NCBI GenBank assembly: GCA_964438995.1
Contig: CAYTMQ010000001.1
Span: forward strand, 124,001 to 188,000
Length of the DNA stretch: 64,000 nucleotides
From: JABMMZ01 sp964438995
GTDB lineage: Bacteria > Bacteroidota > Bacteroidia > NS11-12g > UBA955
Direction: 5' to 3'
Shown here one piece after another: positions 53,098 to 62,338 of the stretch; within the stretch, counting starts at the first letter, position 1; each line of letters starts with the position of its first letter. Both the position numbers and the translations under genes were made by a program. Under the pieces are notes generated by a model. That model did not search any database, had not been told where the DNA came from, and saw only the letters and a list, made by a program, of their open reading frames with translations.

Positions 53098-53146
53098 TAG
53101 ACCCATTTTGGGTTAAACGCAAAAAAAGTATTTACTTTGCCGATAT

Positions 53147-54973
53147 ATGAAAGCCATGAAACGCATGTTGAAATTGCTTGTGCCATTCAAAGGATTGGCC
53201 ATGTTGAACATGCTGTTTAATTTGATACAGATTCTAGCAGGTTTATTCTCATTGGCTTTAGTGATGCCTTTGCTCGACTTTATGTTCAACAACAATAAAG
53301 AAGCTTTTAAAGCTAAGGCTACTGAAGGAACAGGTGATTTTAATACAATGTACAATCAGTTCATCAATTGGATGACGGAGTTTGTTGACAACGATAAACA
53401 AGCCGCTTTGTTTTGGATATGCATTGCCTTGCTTGTAGCAACCATCATTAAGAATATTGCGCGATATTTGGCTTTGTATTATCTGGTTATACTCAGAAAC
53501 AGAATCATTAGAGACATCAGAAAAGATTTGTACAACAAGATTTTGCAATTGCCATTGTCATTCTTTAGCGACGAGAGAAAGGGAGATATCATCTCTCGTA
53601 TGAGCAACGACGTAAAGGAAGTAGAATGGAGTTTGATGTCAACATTAGAAGCCATTTTTAAGGAGCCTGTTACCATAGTATTTTATATTGGCTCATTGGT
53701 TTACATGAGTCCGAAATTAACATTGTACATCATCGTTTTATTGCCACTTGCTGCTGGTTCTATCGCACTTTTAGGTCGTTCACTAAGGAGAAAATCCAAA
53801 CGCAATCAGGAGCAACAAAGTGCGGTATTGTCTTTTTTAGAAGAGTCGTTAGGGGGCATGCGCATCATCAAAGCGTTTGCCGTTGAAACAGTTTTTAGAA
53901 CAAAGTTTTTAAAATTGAACAATGATGCAACAACAGCCAATATCAAAGTCAATCACAGAGGAGATATGGCTTCGCCAATATCAGAAACTTTAGGCATTTT
54001 GGTTGCTTGTGTTTTGCTGTGGTTTGGAGGAAATATGGTATTTAATGGTGAGTTGATAGGCTCTGCTTTCTTAGCCTATTTCGCTATATTCTCTCAAGTG
54101 ATACCGCCATTTAAGCAATTGTCTCAAGCTTTTCCAATGGTACAACGTGGAGCAGCAGGAATGGACAGATATGAGGAAATTTTAAATACCGATATTAAAA
54201 TTTATGAATCTGAAGAGGCTCAACCAATTTCAACTTTAACAACAGGAATCGAATATCAATCTGTGTCTTTTGCTTATAACGAAAGTGGTAAAGTTTTGAA
54301 TTCTGTGAGTTTCCATATTCCTAAAAACAAAAAAGTTGCTTTAGTTGGATCTAGTGGAAGTGGTAAAAGTACCATTGCCGATTTGTTACCGAGATTTTAC
54401 GATGTGTCTGAAGGTAGTATCAACATAGATGGTAAGGACATCAGGGACTATAAAATCCAAGACTTAAGGTCGATGATGGGCATTGTGACTCAAGAGGCAA
54501 TACTATTCAATGACACCATTGCCAACAACATCATTTTTGGATTGGACAATGTAAGCATGGAAGAAGTAAAGGAAGCTGCAAAGTTGGCCAATGCTCTTGA
54601 GTTTATTGAGAAATCTGAAAAAGGTTTTGAAACTGTTATTGGAGAAAGAGGTAGTAAATTAAGTGGCGGTCAGAGACAACGATTAGCCATAGCTAGAGCA
54701 TTATTGAGAAATCCATCTATATTAATTTTAGATGAAGCCACCAGTGCTTTAGACAATGAAAGTGAGAAATTGGTTCAACAAGCTTTGGATAATTTGAGAC
54801 ATGGCAGAACTACTTTGGTGATTGCGCATAGGTTAACGACCATCCAAGACTCTGATGAAATCATTGTTTTAGACAGAGGACATATAGTAGAACGTGGTAC
54901 TCACAACGAACTTTTGGATAGAAAAGGCCACTATTATAAGCTTTACACCACTCACGGTAGTAGCGATTTGTAA
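53147..54973 (+). CDS. MsbA-like ABC exporter (fused permease and ATPase)
   Basis: 608 residues. Six membrane helices span about 15-310, followed by an ABC ATPase with Walker A VGSSGSGKST, signature LSGGQRQRLAIARALL, Walker B ILILDEATSALD and H-loop IAHRLTT. The LPLSFFSDERKGDIISRMSNDV segment is a coupling helix typical of lipid and drug exporters of the MsbA/LmrA type. The substrate may be lipid A-core, since waaA lies 3 kb downstream, but other lipids or drugs are possible. The start at ATG 53147 is preferred; a second ATG (53156) is also usable. Confidence 0.92.
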   Translation: MKAMKRMLKLLVPFKGLAMLNMLFNLIQILAGLFSLALVMPLLDFMFNNNKEAFKAKATEGTGDFNTMYNQFINWMTEFVDNDKQAALFWICIALLVATIIKNIARYLALYYLVILRNRIIRDIRKDLYNKILQLPLSFFSDERKGDIISRMSNDVKEVEWSLMSTLEAIFKEPVTIVFYIGSLVYMSPKLTLYIIVLLPLAAGSIALLGRSLRRKSKRNQEQQSAVLSFLEESLGGMRIIKAFAVETVFRTKFLKLNNDATTANIKVNHRGDMASPISETLGILVACVLLWFGGNMVFNGELIGSAFLAYFAIFSQVIPPFKQLSQAFPMVQRGAAGMDRYEEILNTDIKIYESEEAQPISTLTTGIEYQSVSFAYNESGKVLNSVSFHIPKNKKVALVGSSGSGKSTIADLLPRFYDVSEGSINIDGKDIRDYKIQDLRSMMGIVTQEAILFNDTIANNIIFGLDNVSMEEVKEAAKLANALEFIEKSEKGFETVIGERGSKLSGGQRQRLAIARALLRNPSILILDEATSALDNESEKLVQQALDNLRHGRTTLVIAHRLTTIQDSDEIIVLDRGHIVERGTHNELLDRKGHYYKLYTTHGSSDL

Positions 54974-55023
54974 ACTGACGAAAATCATTTTACAAGTCAC
55001 ACAACTGAGTTGACTTCTCTAGG

Positions 55024-55031
55024 TAATTTTG
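55024..55031 (+). promoter_or_regulatory. -7 element of the OsmC gene
   Basis: TAATTTTG, 19 bases before the ATG at 55051. Confidence 0.5.
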
Positions 55032-55050
55032 TAGGATAATTTATAAGTAT

Positions 55051-55470
55051 ATGACAATTAATATCAAAAGAATTGATGAAGATTTTTTAATGGAAGCTAC
55101 CAACGAAACAGGCAATACATTATTAATGGATGCCACTGAAAGTGTTGGCGGACATGAGAAAGGGTTTAGACCTATGCAAATGATGTTGGCAGCTGTTGGA
55201 GGTTGCAGTGCTATTGACATCATTTCTATTCTAAAAAAGCAACGTCAGGAAATTGAGGGTTTTGAAGTGGTTGTTGAGGCAGACAAACAGCATGTTGAAT
55301 CTTACTCAGTTTATAAGACAATAGACATTCATTTTAAAATTAAAGGCAAAGTTGATTTAGAAAAAGCTGAGAAGGCTGCTCAATTATCGCACGACAAATA
55401 TTGTTCAGTTTCAAAGGCACTAGAATATTCATCTGAAATTAGATTTAAGGTGAGTGTCAATGCAGACTAA
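55051..55470 (+). CDS. OsmC/Ohr-family protein
   Basis: 139 residues, full length. The two conserved cysteines of the family are present, in AAVGGCSAIDIISIL (about residue 53) and DKYCSVSKAL (about residue 118). Family members reduce organic hydroperoxides with thiol chemistry; the YhfA-like subgroup of similar length has no proven substrate. Cytosolic. It probably has its own promoter. Confidence 0.92.
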   Translation: MTINIKRIDEDFLMEATNETGNTLLMDATESVGGHEKGFRPMQMMLAAVGGCSAIDIISILKKQRQEIEGFEVVVEADKQHVESYSVYKTIDIHFKIKGKVDLEKAEKAAQLSHDKYCSVSKALEYSSEIRFKVSVNAD

Positions 55471-55482
55471 TACTATTTTTAG

Positions 55483-55490
55483 TATATTTG
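55483..55490 (+). promoter_or_regulatory. -7 element of the exported-protein gene at 55495
   Basis: TATATTTG followed by TATT and the GTG start at 55495, the recurrent N4 spacing that predicts a leaderless mRNA. Confidence 0.6.
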
Positions 55491-55494
55491 TATT

Positions 55495-56283
55495 GTGTTA
55501 AAATTCAGATTTATCTTTTTGTTTTTATTCTTCGGCAGTTTCAATCTATTTGCAGGAGATTCAACCGCAGTTGCAGTCCCAAGTACTTCATACCGAAACT
55601 CTGTTTTATTTTGTGTCAATTATGCACGCCATGTTCCTCTATTCACATTAAAGAACCGATTTGGGGGCAATAACTCAGTGGGTTTTTCGACGGCATATAA
55701 GTTTGGAAAGAATTTTCAGATTCAAGGTGGTATTAATACCATTTTTAGTGGGAGAGTAAAAGAGATTGGTGTATTTGATACCATGATAGGATCTAGTGGT
55801 TATTTGGTTGACATTAATGGCAATTTAGCCGAAGTAAAGCTTTACGAAAGGGGATGGAATTGCCATGTTGATTTTGGGAAAATTCTATCTGTTAATAAAA
55901 GGGATATCAATTCAGGAATATTAGTAAGTGGCGGACTAGGTTTTATGCAACATAAAATCAAATATACGTTTCAAAGAACTGTGTTGCCCCAATTAGAAGG
56001 TGAGTATGCCAAAGGATACGACAGATTAACCAATGGGTTGATGGCCAGAGGATTTGTTGGATATCAGAAAATTGATCCTGATGCTATGCTAAATTTTGTG
56101 TTTGGTGTTGAGGCCTTGTATGGATTTACAAAAAATAGAAGAAGTTATAATTACGATACACGTACTGCAGATATAGTTGCTAGAAAAGATGTTTTACTAG
56201 GATTAAAACTGGGTGTTATGGTGTCAATTAGTGGAAGAAAAGCAGGTACTTCAAAAGGAGACGAAGAAAGGTATTTCGATTAA
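55495..56283 (+). CDS. Exported protein of unknown function, outer-membrane barrel-like
   Basis: 262 residues from a GTG start, supported by the -7 element four bases upstream and by a signal peptide (LKFRFIFLFLFFGSFNLFA/GD). The mature protein has repeated amphipathic strands (NNSVGFSTAYKFGKNFQIQGGIN, INSGILVSGGLGFMQHKIKYTF, VLLGLKLGVMVSISGR) and is probably a beta-barrel. The ATG of waaA follows after two bases, so they may be co-transcribed. No family recognised. Confidence 0.7.
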   Translation: MLKFRFIFLFLFFGSFNLFAGDSTAVAVPSTSYRNSVLFCVNYARHVPLFTLKNRFGGNNSVGFSTAYKFGKNFQIQGGINTIFSGRVKEIGVFDTMIGSSGYLVDINGNLAEVKLYERGWNCHVDFGKILSVNKRDINSGILVSGGLGFMQHKIKYTFQRTVLPQLEGEYAKGYDRLTNGLMARGFVGYQKIDPDAMLNFVFGVEALYGFTKNRRSYNYDTRTADIVARKDVLLGLKLGVMVSISGRKAGTSKGDEERYFD

Positions 56284-56285
56284 TA

Positions 56286-57515
56286 ATGGCCATCATTTAC
56301 CTAATAATTACACAAGCAGTAAGGGCATTATTAGCCTTTATTGGCATGTTTGTCAAAAAAGGTAAATTAAAATCGTTTATTGATGGCAGAAAGCAACAAT
56401 CTTTTATTGGAAGTATACCTAGAAGCGGAAAACGGTATTGGTTTCATTGCGCAAGTTTAGGTGAATTTGAGCAAGCGCGTCCAGTAATTGAGCAGCTAAA
56501 GTCAATTGACAAATCAAACAGCATTGTCATCACATTTTTTTCGCCCTCTGGTTACGAACAAAGAGCCAACTATGCCTTAGCTGATAAGGTGTTATATTTA
56601 CCTTTGGATACACCATCAAATGCAAATCATTTATTGAACCATTTGCATGTGGATGTAGCTGTTTTTGTGAAGTACGAAATTTGGTATTTTTATTTAAAGG
56701 CTTTACATAAGCGTAAGATTCCTACTTATTTATTATCGGCCACATTCAGAAACAACCAATTTATATTTAGAATTTGGGGCAAATGGCTGTTTTCAGTGAT
56801 GCCTAAATTTAAGAAAATTTACCTTCAAGATGCTAGCAGTTATGAAGTGTTAGCAGCAAGAGGACTAACCAATATTGAAATTAGTGGAGATACCAGATTT
56901 GACAGGGTGAAACAAAATGCTCTGAAGGTAAAAACCAACGATAAAATTGCTAAGTTTAAAGGAGATGCCCCAATGTTAATTTTGGGTAGCAGTTGGCAAG
57001 CTGAAGAATCCTTGGCTTATGAATTTTTGAATGACCCAAAGTTTGTAGATTTTAAAGTTTTAGTTGTGCCTCACGATATTTCTGTCAACCATATTGACGA
57101 TATTTATTTCAAAACAAAAGCTTTTGGAGTGTCAAAATATACAGAAGATTCTGAACCTAGAGGTAGAGTATTGATTTTGGATACCATTGGCCATTTATCC
57201 AGCGCATATCACTATGGAGATATGGCTTTGATTGGCGGAGCATTTGGCAAAGGATTACATAACATTTTAGAGGCTTTGTCATTTGGGGTGCCAGTGGTGT
57301 TTGGACCAAATACTCAGAAGTTTCCCGAAGCTGCTATGGCCATGCAAGCCGAAGTGGCGTTAACAATTAGCAATTATAGCGAATTTCAAAAGGCAGTTAA
57401 ATATTTCTTACCTGAACAGAAATTAGACTTAAACATGAGAGCCAAATGCATTGATTTTATTAATTGGCATTCTGGAGCAACAGATAAAGTGATCAAAGAA
57501 ATACAACAATCTTAG
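56286..57515 (+). CDS. waaA: 3-deoxy-D-manno-octulosonic acid (Kdo) transferase
   Basis: 409 residues of GT30. An N-terminal membrane helix is followed by a GT-B fold: FHCASLGEFEQARPVIEQL with the conserved Glu, VITFFSPSGYEQRANYALADKVLYLPLDTPSNA, VKYEIWYFYLKAL and VLGSSW-like LILGSSWQAEE. The C-terminal half has GGAFGKGLHNILEALSFGVPVVFGPN. It adds Kdo to lipid A precursors at the inner membrane. The stop overlaps that of convergent ruvB by 4 bp. Confidence 0.95.
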   Translation: MAIIYLIITQAVRALLAFIGMFVKKGKLKSFIDGRKQQSFIGSIPRSGKRYWFHCASLGEFEQARPVIEQLKSIDKSNSIVITFFSPSGYEQRANYALADKVLYLPLDTPSNANHLLNHLHVDVAVFVKYEIWYFYLKALHKRKIPTYLLSATFRNNQFIFRIWGKWLFSVMPKFKKIYLQDASSYEVLAARGLTNIEISGDTRFDRVKQNALKVKTNDKIAKFKGDAPMLILGSSWQAEESLAYEFLNDPKFVDFKVLVVPHDISVNHIDDIYFKTKAFGVSKYTEDSEPRGRVLILDTIGHLSSAYHYGDMALIGGAFGKGLHNILEALSFGVPVVFGPNTQKFPEAAMAMQAEVALTISNYSEFQKAVKYFLPEQKLDLNMRAKCIDFINWHSGATDKVIKEIQQS

Positions 57516-58540
57516 AACAACTCACCCGAGTCTTTCCTAAACTGAATTCTTCCTAAATGTTTGTAGGCATGAGCAGTAGCTTCTCTACCTCTAGCAGTGC
57601 GCATGAGATAACCTTCTTGAATTAAGAAAGGTTCGTATACTTCTTCTATGGTGCCAGCTTCTTCGCCAACAGCAGTAGCGATGGTATTGATACCAACTGG
57701 TCCGCCTTTAAATTTATCAATGATGGTACTAAGAATTCTGTTGTCCATTTCATCTAAACCATTTACATCAACATTCAATGCTTCAAGTGCGTGTTTTGCA
57801 ATATCAATATCGATGGTTCCATCACCTTTGATTTGAGCAAAGTCGCGGGTACGTCTTAGCAAAGCATTTGCAATTCTTGGGGTACCTCTACTTCTTCTAG
57901 CTATTTCATAAGCTGCTTTTTCTTGAATTGGAATTTTGATGATGGCTGCAGAGCGGTTAACGATGGTTGCCAATAAATCGGTGGTATAGTATTCCAAACG
58001 GTTGGTGATACCAAAACGGGCTCTAAGTGGAGCAGTTAGTAAACCTGAACGCGTGGTTGCTCCAACCAAAGTAAATGGGGCCAGACTAATTTGTACCGAG
58101 CGAGCACTAGGACCGCTGTCAAGCATGATATCAATTTTATAGTCTTCCATAGCCGAATAAAGATACTCTTCGACAACAGGACTCAAACGGTGTATTTCGT
58201 CAATAAACAGCACATCGCCTTCTTCGAGATTGGTAAGTAAACCAGCAAGGTCGCCAGGTTTCTCAAGCACTGGTCCGCTTGTTATTTTGATATTGCTTTT
58301 TAATTCGTTGGCAATGATGTTGGCAAGAGTAGTTTTGCCTAAACCAGGAGGGCCGTGTAATAGCACATGGTCGAGCGCTTCACCTCTTTGAACGGCAGCT
58401 TTAACGAAGACACGTAGATTCTCAAGAATTTTTTCTTGACCAGTAAAATCGTCAAACTGATTCGGACGCAGGACTTTCTCAATGTCCCTATCGGTATTAC
58501 TGAGATTGTCTAAATTGGGATCGAGGTTTTTATTCTGCAT
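57512..58540 (-). CDS. ruvB: Holliday junction branch-migration ATPase RuvB
   Basis: 342 residues, normal length. Walker A GPPGLGKT, Walker B LFIDEIHR, sensor 1 LVGATTRSG and the arginine finger in ARFGITNRLEYY are present. The C-terminal winged helix includes GGPVGINTIATAVGEEAGTIEEVYEPFLI. It drives branch migration with RuvA and RuvC, which are not in the window. A -7 element lies just upstream. Confidence 0.98.
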   Translation of the reverse strand: MQNKNLDPNLDNLSNTDRDIEKVLRPNQFDDFTGQEKILENLRVFVKAAVQRGEALDHVLLHGPPGLGKTTLANIIANELKSNIKITSGPVLEKPGDLAGLLTNLEEGDVLFIDEIHRLSPVVEEYLYSAMEDYKIDIMLDSGPSARSVQISLAPFTLVGATTRSGLLTAPLRARFGITNRLEYYTTDLLATIVNRSAAIIKIPIQEKAAYEIARRSRGTPRIANALLRRTRDFAQIKGDGTIDIDIAKHALEALNVDVNGLDEMDNRILSTIIDKFKGGPVGINTIATAVGEEAGTIEEVYEPFLIQEGYLMRTARGREATAHAYKHLGRIQFRKDSGELF

Positions 58541-58547
58541 TCGAATG

Positions 58548-58555
58548 CAAATTTA
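58548..58555 (-). promoter_or_regulatory. -7 element of ruvB
   Basis: TAAATTTG on the minus strand, seven bases before the ATG at 58540. Confidence 0.6.
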
Positions 58556-58650
58556 CTATTTAACCTTACATTTTGTTTGAAAAAAGCAACCATTTAACGT
58601 AAAAAAGTATCTTATTAAAAATTTGTATGAAATTTGTAATAGTAAATCCG

Positions 58651-59742
58651 ATGAAAAGCTTGATTCTCATAATAAGCAGTATTCTTACGTTTAACACTGC
58701 ATTTGCTCAAATGAGTGATGGGGTAAAGTTTGACAAAGTGTCACATGATTTTGGTGAAATCAAAGAAGAGATTGGCGTAGCAACTGTCACATTTAACTTT
58801 AAAAATGTCGGAAAAAAATCCATATTCATTCAAAAAGTTGAGACAAGTTGTGGTTGCACGACTCCAGAATACACCAAAGACACCATTCAACCTGGTGAAT
58901 CGGGTTATGTAAAAGCCATTTATGAAACCAGAGGTAGAGGGGGTGATTTTCACAAAAATCTATTTGTGTATTTCAACGAGCAAGATTACTATCAAAGTTT
59001 GAGTATATCTGGCAAAGTCATTCCAGAAGCCAACTTAGCAAAGCGTCCACAAACATATTCTACAACGTATTCAAATCTAGCATTAACTTCTACTATTGCA
59101 GCATTTCCAAATATACACACGAACGAAGTTCAGACATATACCATTAAGGCATTCAACTATCAAGGTTATCCTATAAAGATTTGGGAAATAAATGAGTTAC
59201 CAGACTATTTAAAAGTTGATATTGGAGACAGTACCATTGGTGTTTTAGATTCATTGTTTATTAAGTTCACAGTAGATGCAACAAAGATTGCGGATTTAGG
59301 TGAAATACGACAAAGAGTGGCATTTGTGACTGATGATGCAGCAGGTGAGCAAAAATTTCTTCATGTATACATTAATTTGAAAGAAGATTTTTCAAAGATG
59401 ACCAAACAACAGAAAGCCAATGCACCTATTATCATTTTTGATTCAACAAGTACTTTAAATTTTGGAAAAGTAAGTGCTGGCGGAATAGTCAACAAAACAA
59501 TTACTATAACGAACAAAGGCAAATCTGAATTAAAACTAAGAAATTTAAAACCTAGTTGTTCATGTGTAACGTTCAAACTAGGAAAGCAAATATTACAGCC
59601 GGGCGAATCAACAAGTTTAACTTTAATAATTGATACAGTTAATCAGACAATAGCAATCCACAACAAATATTTAACCATCTATTCAAACGACCCAAAAAAA
59701 TCAGAAGTCAATCTTAAACTTATCATCAATATAACCAATTAA
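58651..59742 (+). CDS. Exported protein with two DUF1573 domains
   Basis: 363 residues from the ATG at 58651, preferred over the ATG at 58627 because it gives a standard signal peptide (MKSLILIISSILTFNTAFA/QM). Two DUF1573 beta-sandwich domains are present: one near the N-terminus (HDFGEIKEEIGVATVTFNFKN, TSCGCTTPEY, QPGESGYV) and one at the C-terminus (LNFGKVSAGGIVNKTITITNKG, PSCSCVTFKLG, LQPGESTSL). Each has the CGC/CSC motif. The function of DUF1573 proteins is unknown. It precedes the Deg-type protease by 5 bp, so the two are likely co-transcribed. Confidence 0.88.
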   Translation: MKSLILIISSILTFNTAFAQMSDGVKFDKVSHDFGEIKEEIGVATVTFNFKNVGKKSIFIQKVETSCGCTTPEYTKDTIQPGESGYVKAIYETRGRGGDFHKNLFVYFNEQDYYQSLSISGKVIPEANLAKRPQTYSTTYSNLALTSTIAAFPNIHTNEVQTYTIKAFNYQGYPIKIWEINELPDYLKVDIGDSTIGVLDSLFIKFTVDATKIADLGEIRQRVAFVTDDAAGEQKFLHVYINLKEDFSKMTKQQKANAPIIIFDSTSTLNFGKVSAGGIVNKTITITNKGKSELKLRNLKPSCSCVTFKLGKQILQPGESTSLTLIIDTVNQTIAIHNKYLTIYSNDPKKSEVNLKLIINITN

Positions 59743-59747
59743 GACAT

Positions 59748-61172
59748 ATGAAGAAAATTGTATTAAATGCTATGTTAGCGCTGGTTTTTGGAGTATTAGG
59801 CGCATTTATTTTTACAAAATTCAATTCAAATTCAAACAGTTCGATTAGCAATGTCAACGACATTAAAGGGATGTTGACAGCTTACAATGGGAAGATGGCA
59901 GAGGGCAACATCAGTTTTGTCCTTGCTTCAAAAGTGAGTACTCCAAGTGTAGTGTTCATTAAAACTACGGCAATGGTTCAACAAAGAGATCCATTTGGAT
60001 TTTTCTTTGATGGCTGGGACCCATTTGGGAGTATTGGAAAAGTTAGCAGTACTGGAAGTGGTGTGATTGTAAGAAAAGACGGTTATATCATCACCAATTT
60101 ACACGTTATAAAAGATGCACAAACCATAGAAGTGGTTTTAAACAACAAGAAGAAAGCCTACACTGCCACATTAATTGGCACAGATCCTTCAACGGATTTG
60201 GCATTGATAAAAATTGATGTAGACGATTTGCCAGCGATATCAATTGCTAATTCTGACGACTTACAAATAGGCGAATGGGTAGTAGCAGTAGGCAATCCAT
60301 TCAATTTGACCTCAACAGTTACAGCTGGTATAGTAAGTGCTAAGGGCAGAAACATCAATGTAGTGAACAATCAATTTCCTATTGAATCATTTATACAAAC
60401 AGATGCAGCAATTAACCCTGGTAATAGTGGTGGCGCATTGGTAAATTTGAATGGAGAATTGGTTGGTATCAATACCGCAATATTCAGTCAAACCGGTAGC
60501 TATGCTGGTTATGGCTTTGCAATACCTGCCAACATTGTTGCAAAAACCATTAAAGATTTGATTGATTTTGGACAGATTCAGAGAGGATATTCGGGGATAG
60601 AAGCAGACGATGTCGATGAAGCTTCAGAGAAGTCAAATAAAATTACAGAAGGGGCATTGATAAAGAATTTATACAACGAAAGTCCAGCAGCTAAAGCAGG
60701 CTTGCAAAAGGGTGATATAATTGTTAAAATTCAAGATAGAAGTATCACTGGTAAATCAACATTTGATGAGCACATGTCGTATTACCGACCAGGAGATAAA
60801 ATCAAAATTGCATATGTGAGAAATGGTTCTGAAAAGGAAACAAGTATGACATTTACCAATCAAGATGGGGAGACAAGTTTAGAGAAAAAACGCTCTATAA
60901 ATTCGCAGAAATTGGGAGCTGATTTTTCAAATGCCACCAAAGTAGAATTACAAAAATATAACATCACATCAGGTGTTAAAGTATCAAATATAAAGAGCGG
61001 ATTAATCGCCAACATGAACATTGAAGATGGTTTCATCTTTTTAAAGTATAATGGTAGCATTTGCAAGGATGCCAACGAATTGATTGCTCAACTTGAAAAA
61101 GCCAACGGACGAATACAAATTGAAGGTTTAAGTCCTGATGGAGGCAAGAGAATTTATAATTTCTGGTATTGA
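59748..61172 (+). CDS. Deg/HtrA-family periplasmic serine protease with PDZ domains
   Basis: 474 residues. An N-terminal signal anchor (residues 5-24) is followed by a trypsin-like domain with the triad His in GYIITNLHVIKDA, Asp in DPSTDLALIKID and Ser in INPGNSGGALVN. One PDZ domain is clear at about 300-375 (NLYNESPAAKAGLQKGDIIVKIQDRSI). A second, degenerate PDZ (SGLIANMNIEDGFIFLKYNG, with ANELIAQLEKANG) covers the end. It degrades or refolds damaged envelope proteins. An acidic/aromatic loop, DPFGFFFDGWDPFG, follows the linker, as often seen in Bacteroidetes Deg proteases. Confidence 0.94.
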   Translation: MKKIVLNAMLALVFGVLGAFIFTKFNSNSNSSISNVNDIKGMLTAYNGKMAEGNISFVLASKVSTPSVVFIKTTAMVQQRDPFGFFFDGWDPFGSIGKVSSTGSGVIVRKDGYIITNLHVIKDAQTIEVVLNNKKKAYTATLIGTDPSTDLALIKIDVDDLPAISIANSDDLQIGEWVVAVGNPFNLTSTVTAGIVSAKGRNINVVNNQFPIESFIQTDAAINPGNSGGALVNLNGELVGINTAIFSQTGSYAGYGFAIPANIVAKTIKDLIDFGQIQRGYSGIEADDVDEASEKSNKITEGALIKNLYNESPAAKAGLQKGDIIVKIQDRSITGKSTFDEHMSYYRPGDKIKIAYVRNGSEKETSMTFTNQDGETSLEKKRSINSQKLGADFSNATKVELQKYNITSGVKVSNIKSGLIANMNIEDGFIFLKYNGSICKDANELIAQLEKANGRIQIEGLSPDGGKRIYNFWY

Positions 61173-61373
61173 GACAACCATAAAAGTGTAAGAATTTTAC
61201 TTCTGGTGTAAAAACCATTAAAAGAGAAGAATACAACGTTAAGAACATGAAAGAAAATTTGGAGATTAATTCAAATTAAGTTCATGATAATCTTGTTGTT
61301 ATAAAATGGACTCAAAATAAGTAAATTAAAAGATTTTAAGATCAAATAAAAGTGTCGTTGCTTTGTATGACAA

Positions 61374-61709
61374 ATGGGCAAGAAACGCACAAAATTGTTG
61401 TATTACATCCTAGATCAATGTGGTTTACTTATGACACGAGTTGGTGTTATAGGTTTTTTAATCATTGCTTATGTAGGGTACATTTATCTATTTGTGCCAC
61501 AAAATTTGAAAAATGAATTGACGCGAAAATGGCTATTACTAGAAGGGTTAGATTTAAAAGAACACTACTTCATAGTAATACTATTTATTGTCATAATTGG
61601 CATACAGTATTTGTATTACGAGCATCATATCAAGATTAAGAATAGAAAGATTGATGAATTGATACAAGAGAATATTCGACTGCAAACCCTGCATTATCAA
61701 CAATTTTAA
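61374..61709 (+). CDS. Small membrane protein of unknown function
   Basis: 111 residues. Two membrane helices (about 20-42, LMTRVGVIGFLIIAYVGYIYLF, and about 63-82, YFIVILFIVIIGIQYLYY) are followed by a charged helical tail that may form a coiled coil (KIKNRKIDELIQENIRLQTL). The -7-like TTGCTTTG (61358-61365) lies eight bases before the ATG. It stands 12 bp upstream of another membrane-protein gene and probably forms a pair with it. Confidence 0.6.
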   Translation: MGKKRTKLLYYILDQCGLLMTRVGVIGFLIIAYVGYIYLFVPQNLKNELTRKWLLLEGLDLKEHYFIVILFIVIIGIQYLYYEHHIKIKNRKIDELIQENIRLQTLHYQQF

Positions 61710-61721
61710 AACCCCAAGACA

Positions 61722-62267
61722 ATGAAAGATTATCATATTATTTTATTTTTATTAGGTGTTGTATACTGGAAAGCCAGAAATATGTATTACAACCACCTCG
61801 AGTTACAATTTAGATACAAGCTTCAAGCATTAAGAGATCAACTCAGAGAATTGGTAATAGAAAACAAAATTAAACGAGATGACATCTTGTTCGAGTACAT
61901 TGATACATCTATATCCAAAGCCATGAAAAAAGTAGCTTCAATGCACCTTTTAATTGTATTGGTTCTATCTATCAAACACCAAAAAAACAAAACATTCTTA
62001 TCCTTTAATAAGCGCATTCAAGAGCAATTAAAAACCAATCCAGATTCTGAGCGTATATACAAAGAATACGGTTCTATAATCTTGTGGTTTTTCTTCAAGA
62101 AGCATTTTATTGTCAAATCAATATTATTTGTATTTGGTTTGTTCTTAGCAGGTTTAGAAGCTTTTACATCTAAGAGAGCAGCCATACAAGAAGGCATAGA
62201 AAATTTCAGAGTCTACCCAGAAACTTCAACAGTTAGTAAATATTTTAAGATGGATGGATTGTCTTAA
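61722..62267 (+). CDS. Membrane-associated protein of unknown function
   Basis: 181 residues. It has a short hydrophobic N-terminus (YHIILFLLGVVYW), a long amphipathic region (about 25-65, RYKLQALRDQLRELVIENKIKRDDI), a hydrophobic segment MHLLIVLVLSI near 74-84, and a clear helix at about 128-147 (HFIVKSILFVFGLFLAGLEAF). No family recognised. Probably co-expressed with the gene 12 bp upstream. Confidence 0.6.
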   Translation: MKDYHIILFLLGVVYWKARNMYYNHLELQFRYKLQALRDQLRELVIENKIKRDDILFEYIDTSISKAMKKVASMHLLIVLVLSIKHQKNKTFLSFNKRIQEQLKTNPDSERIYKEYGSIILWFFFKKHFIVKSILFVFGLFLAGLEAFTSKRAAIQEGIENFRVYPETSTVSKYFKMDGLS

Positions 62268-62338
62268 TTAAAATTAATCAATCGAACTACTTAGCAGACG
62301 AAATATCTATTGAATTTTTATCAACAAACAAGATGCAA

